Shown piece after piece: positions 60,318-64,000 of a stretch of 64,000 nt of DNA (its first letter is position 1; every line of letters begins with the position of its first letter). The notes under the pieces were generated by a model. That model was not told the origin of the DNA. It saw only the letters and a list, made by a program, of their open reading frames with translations, and made no database searches. Source of the stretch: Epiperipatus broadwayi (taxonomy: Eukaryota; Onychophora; Udeonychophora; Euonychophora; Peripatidae); NCBI GenBank assembly GCA_028023455.1, contig JAQFVV010006653.1, positions 246,001 to 310,000 of the forward strand, given 5' to 3'. The position numbers were made by a program, and so were the translations under genes.

Positions 60318-61146
60318 AATAAATATGTACAAAAATATTTAGAGAAAGGCTTTAATTTAATCTTTAATTAGCATGGTATACCTTGCATGATTTAGACTAC
60401 TTAATAGTCATCCTCATAGCACCGATTGTAAGAAAGGCTTGTGATATTTATTAGAGAATAAACAAGGCAGGGAATTTACATAAAATTTGAATTGTAAATA
60501 AGTACAGTTACATAACCCATTTTTGTGAAAAGGGGATGCATATTTGTTTTTGTTAATTGCATGTCTGTCCTTGGCAATATGTCAGGCTTCTTTCACTTTA
60601 CATTTGGCATTACTACATTTGGAACAGAAAATGCTGGCAGATGTAGATTCAAAGCTGTTGCCAAGTTTGGATTCATGCTCGAAGAAAATGGATTTGGTTT
60701 CAGTGCACTCTTTGAAATAATTATATAAGTATCCTTGCACAACTCAGGTTTTTCACAACACATTTATATAATCATTCCAAAGAGCACACTGAAGCCAAAT
60801 TCATTTTCTTCCAGCGTGTATCTAAACTTGGCCACACTTTTGAACCTTCATCTAACAGCATTGTCTGTTTTGAATGTAATGATGCCAAACATAAAGTGAA
60901 AGAAGCCTGGCATATTGCCAAGGACAGACATGCAATCAACAAAAAAGTGGCTTACATGACTGCACTTATTTAGAATTTTATGTAAATTCTCTGCCTTGTT
61001 TATTCTCTAATAAATATCACAGGATCTCTTTTAGAATCTGTGCTATGAGAATGACTATTAAGAGTCGAAAGCATGCTAGGCATACCATGCTAATTGAAGA
61101 TTAAATTAAAGCTTTCCTCTAAATACTTTTGTATGTATTTATTATT
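60318..61146. mobile_element. Large foldback element, two arms of about 400 bp
   Basis: Arm 60318-60727 is the inverted complement of 60764-61146, around a 36 bp loop. Paired landmarks are aataaatatgtac/gtatgtatttatt, agcatggtatacc/gcataccatgct, taaacaaggcagggaattta/taaattctctgcc and gcatgtctgtccttggcaat/attgccaaggacagacatgc. Divergence is about 15% by eye. The left arm has a 67-codon frame (MSVLGNMSGFFHFTFGITTF); the right arm has the same frame with a stop and many amino-acid changes, so coding is doubtful. Confidence 0.85.
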
Positions 61147-61149
61147 TGC

Positions 61150-61533
61150 ATTATCTCCATACTTGACAATTTGTTTAACATATTAGTAATGTAATAATTT
61201 TATCTTTAAAAATAATTTAATAATATATATAAGGCTTACAAATTTTCATTTTCTATTATTGAAACATCCTTGAAAAAGAACGTCAAATGATATTGACTTA
61301 ATAATAAGAATCCCGTTCTTAAACTATAATTATCTAAAATACTAGTAAGCTTAAAATATCATTTTTATTGGTAATGATTGCACAAATAAGTAGCTAAGTT
61401 TAAATATCTTTAACTATTTTTATTTAGTAATTCAAAATTTTTTTCATATTGTATATTCAGACCAAACTTTTTATAAATCTTTTTATTATTTATGATGTTC
61501 AATTATATATGTATATGGGTGTGTAAACTGATG
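61150..61533. other. AT-rich, no gene seen
   Basis: No recognised features. Confidence 0.4.
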
Positions 61534-61654
61534 TATATTGTCTTTTCTCTTCTCATATGTCAAATGCGTTGATCGGGAAGCGAACCCGGGCCAGCTGCTT
61601 GGAAGGCAGCTATGCTAACCACTAGGCCACCAACGCTTGACTATATTGTCTTTT
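61534..61654 (-). repeat. tRNA-Gly-derived SINE (family S1), near-intact tRNA body
   Basis: Positions 61636 down to 61565 fold as a 72-nt tRNA: acceptor GCGTTGG/TCAACGC, A box tggcctagtgg, anticodon stem GCTGC/GCAGC around CTTCCAA (anticodon TCC, glycine), T arm ccggg-ttcgctt-cccga with one mismatch, and an A discriminator. The tail tttgacatatg plus an A-rich run and the duplication tatattgtctttt (61534-61546, 61642-61654) show that it is a retroposed SINE, although it could still bind Pol III. Confidence 0.85.
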
Positions 61655-61860
61655 ATTTTATCTTCATTCTTTTTGTTTATGTCTTAGTTTGCACATTTAA
61701 AATCAATGGTATACTTTATTTACGTTAACCTCATTTTTAACAAAGAAATAATTTTTAATATTAGGTATCAAAATAAAATATTTAATACTTTCTCTTTTTA
61801 ATTTTTTGTTTTTCTTCTTATTTATAATCACACACATTTACAAATTTAAGATAACTCATT

Positions 61861-61945
61861 TATATTTTGTAATTAAACCACTAAACATCACATGATCACA
61901 TTGGCACTACTATATGGAGAGTTTTGCCCGTTTTTATATTGTGTG
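61861..61945 (+). mobile_element. HH-family retroposon, copy J, minimal
   Basis: Only the two ends remain: aaacatcacatgatcac joined to attggcactactatatgga and gagttttgcccg. A weak flank repeat, tatattttgt / tatattgtgt, may be the duplication. Confidence 0.65.
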
Positions 61946-61949
61946 GTGT

Positions 61950-64000
61950 GTGTGCACGCACGCATGCATTTTAGACAATAATAGTCTTAAATGTTTTCTA
62001 CTAGCATTTATTGTTATCTGCTTATCTCTTAGAATATAAAATTACATGCAACAATTTTAATATCTACTCTATAATTGCTTCTAATTTTTTTAATTTTATT
62101 TTAGATATTAAAGATTGAATTTATCTAGAAAATTTAAAGGAGATTTATAATACATAAAACTTTTATATTAGCAAAAGTTTTAGGATATTTTCAATTCTAT
62201 TTTAGAATGGTAATATTTAAAATTAAAAAGTAGTCTGATCCCAATATAATTGCACAGTATTTTTAACCTAAAAGCCCCTCAGCTCTGATCTGAATGACAT
62301 AGTATTTTGAGCATGAAATCCTTTTAAGATTTCATTGTGAAGTTGATCTGCTATCAACTAAGGAGTTGACATCAATGAATTTTGCCTCTAAGAATTGATA
62401 GAAATATTTATGTAATAACTGAAGCTTTTAAGCAAACAATATTCTAAGTTGGCGTAGGTCAAGAAGGAAAAAGATTTTTTTTTCACTTCTAGCAGGCTGA
62501 TTATACAAATAAATCTAAACTCCAAGAAATAAAGTATACCTGTATTTAAATATTATAATTAGTAATTGCAAAACAAAAATACTTTTACGTTGTGTATTAT
62601 TTTTTATCATTTTAGTCACTTATATATATATACTGCTTAAAGTGCAAATTATTGCGACAATATATATGTACAATATATATATGGGTGTGTATGAGAATGG
62701 GTATGCAAAAAGGAATTAGCCTTAATTAGTTTATTGCACAGTAAAACATGCTAATTATCTAGTGGATGCTGAGAATTTTTTGATTTTCTAACTTTGCTTT
62801 ACACTATAACTAAGAGTAGCAAGATAACAAATTCTATCAATATTTGAGTGAATAGTTAACTTTGTTATGGATTGAATTTATTAAAAATATTTTTTTTTTA
62901 TGGAAATGCTAAATTGCCTGCAAAATGTTTCAAATTCCATACCGATTTGAATCTCATGTTGATAGCATAGCAGATAGATACATTAACCATTATTACTTCA
63001 CAAAGCTCAACAATAAAATTATATTACAGTTATATTTAATGTTTCAATATTTCCTTCAATATATAAAGCAGTATTTATTACTATCATTAAATGAACTTAT
63101 TATGTTTTAAAATCTTTATTATTTATTAAGATGGTTATGTATCTCATGGCATACATCCACATGGTTGTGTGTGTGCACATATATATATATAATTGAAAGG
63201 AAAAGTAGAAATAAACATAGACAAAACAATTTTGTAGATATTTTCTACATTACACTGGAATAATAGTCAAGAATTAAATAATTTTGAATTTAATTTTTTT
63301 TTATTACAAATTACACATTTAAAAAGATCTAATTAATATTTAATTAATTCTGATTTTGAAATTAAAACAAGCATATTTTTATGTTACAATAGATATACTG
63401 GTAATAAAATTCCACTATTTTGATTAGCAAACTTTTTTTTATTTATTAAAGCTTGTATAATATATATTTTGATAAAAATGCTACAAATTTGTTTTTCAAA
63501 GGATTAAGGTGAATTGGAAAAAGTCATTAACTTCTTTAAATCAAGAGTCATTAACTTTTTTAAATCAAGATAAGGAAAACCTATTTTTGATTACTGTATA
63601 TTTTTCCACCTTGACTATAAAAAGATTGGAAAAAAGATTAGACAAGAGATTTTAGAGTTATAGAGAGTTACCATGAAATTATAACTGAAAGCAAGAGAGA
63701 GTATAAGTCCAGATGCTGCTGTTAGTTCACAATGGTAAAGTTTGCATTCATGTGGAAGGAAGACCCAGCTTTTTTGTCTTCTCCATAGCCCAAATTGTGT
63801 ACTAGCCAGTATGCCTGAGTCTACCAAATTCTAAACTAAATGGAGATGATTGAATGAAAAACAGTTGTCTGGATTATACCTTTCCTGAAGATGACAATAA
63901 TCTAGTCTACAATTTGAAAAGGACCAGCTTACCAAGAAAGTCTATCAGCTTGCTGAAGAATTAGTAATATGTATATTGTTTTATCTATATGCAAAAAAGC
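61950..64000. other. AT-rich, no gene seen
   Basis: Contains gt/gcac and tatata microsatellites near 61940-61970, 62620-62690 and 63165-63190. Short frames near 62.9 and 63.7 kb lack motifs and splice context. Confidence 0.4.

Noticed and set aside
60525-60728. Small secreted-like protein in the foldback arm
   Set aside because: The matching arm carries a stop and mostly amino-acid-changing differences, so there is no sign of purifying selection.
61565-61636. Functional tRNA-Gly(UCC) gene
   Set aside because: The body folds well, but the flanking duplication tatattgtctttt, the A-rich tail and many relatives show a retroposed SINE; a working gene is not excluded but not supported.

Overview
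This is a metazoan, almost certainly invertebrate, nuclear window. It is strongly AT-rich (by eye roughly 70-75% A+T). It has no bacterial-style operons and no long intact ORF. One convincing spliced exon lies in a sea of transposable-element relics, so the window reads as intronic and intergenic DNA of a large, repeat-rich genome. Non-LTR, Penelope-like, Tigger, tRNA-derived SINE and foldback elements occur together, as is common in molluscs, cnidarians, flatworms and chelicerates. The phylum cannot be fixed from the sequence alone.

The left end (1-6.5 kb) carries a coiled-coil exon at 2064-2198 (+), bounded by a good acceptor and a good donor, followed by a palindromic MITE-like element at 5.15-5.56 kb. 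From 12 to 35 kb there are three RTE-like LINE fragments across the window (12.9, 33.9-35.2 and 59.8 kb), a Penelope-like GIY-YIG remnant (17.3-17.6 kb), a decayed Tigger/pogo transposase (22.3-24.3 kb), a LINE C-terminus (25.8-26.3 kb), and a weaker candidate first coding exon at 31.23-31.33 kb. At 35.3-40.0 kb two long direct repeats flank a gag-like coiled-coil remnant, which is the layout of a non-autonomous LTR retrotransposon. The 42.6-44.2 kb stretch has a tandem triplication containing a tRNA-Gly-like SINE, followed by another LINE C-terminus with a zinc-knuckle. A second copy of the Penelope-associated sequence lies at 49.0-51.7 kb, and an inverted pair of Penelope C-terminal fragments at 52.1-52.6 kb. 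The right end holds nested inverted repeats (54.1-54.8 kb), a compositionally distinct segment with a minisatellite (55.5-57.1 kb) and an approximately 830 bp foldback element (60.3-61.15 kb).

The most interesting signal is a short retroposon family with about a dozen copies (4.5, 6.4, 7.7, 11.0, 20.8, 21.5, 40.3, 41.0, 46.7, 51.8, 52.8, 58.6 and 61.9 kb). Many copies are bounded by 13-15 bp target-site duplications and carry inverted arms. The longer copies contain a motif that folds as a type I hammerhead ribozyme: a CTGANGA core, a short helix II, GAAAC, a self-complementary ACTAGT helix III, a GTC cleavage site, and a two-segment helix I. This resembles the hammerhead-bearing retrozyme and Penelope-type elements known in animals. 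Here the ribozyme sits inside a foldback element that has spread by what looks like target-primed retroposition. Three other retroposed families (two tRNA-like SINE groups and the RTE LINE) share the same kind of long target-site duplications.
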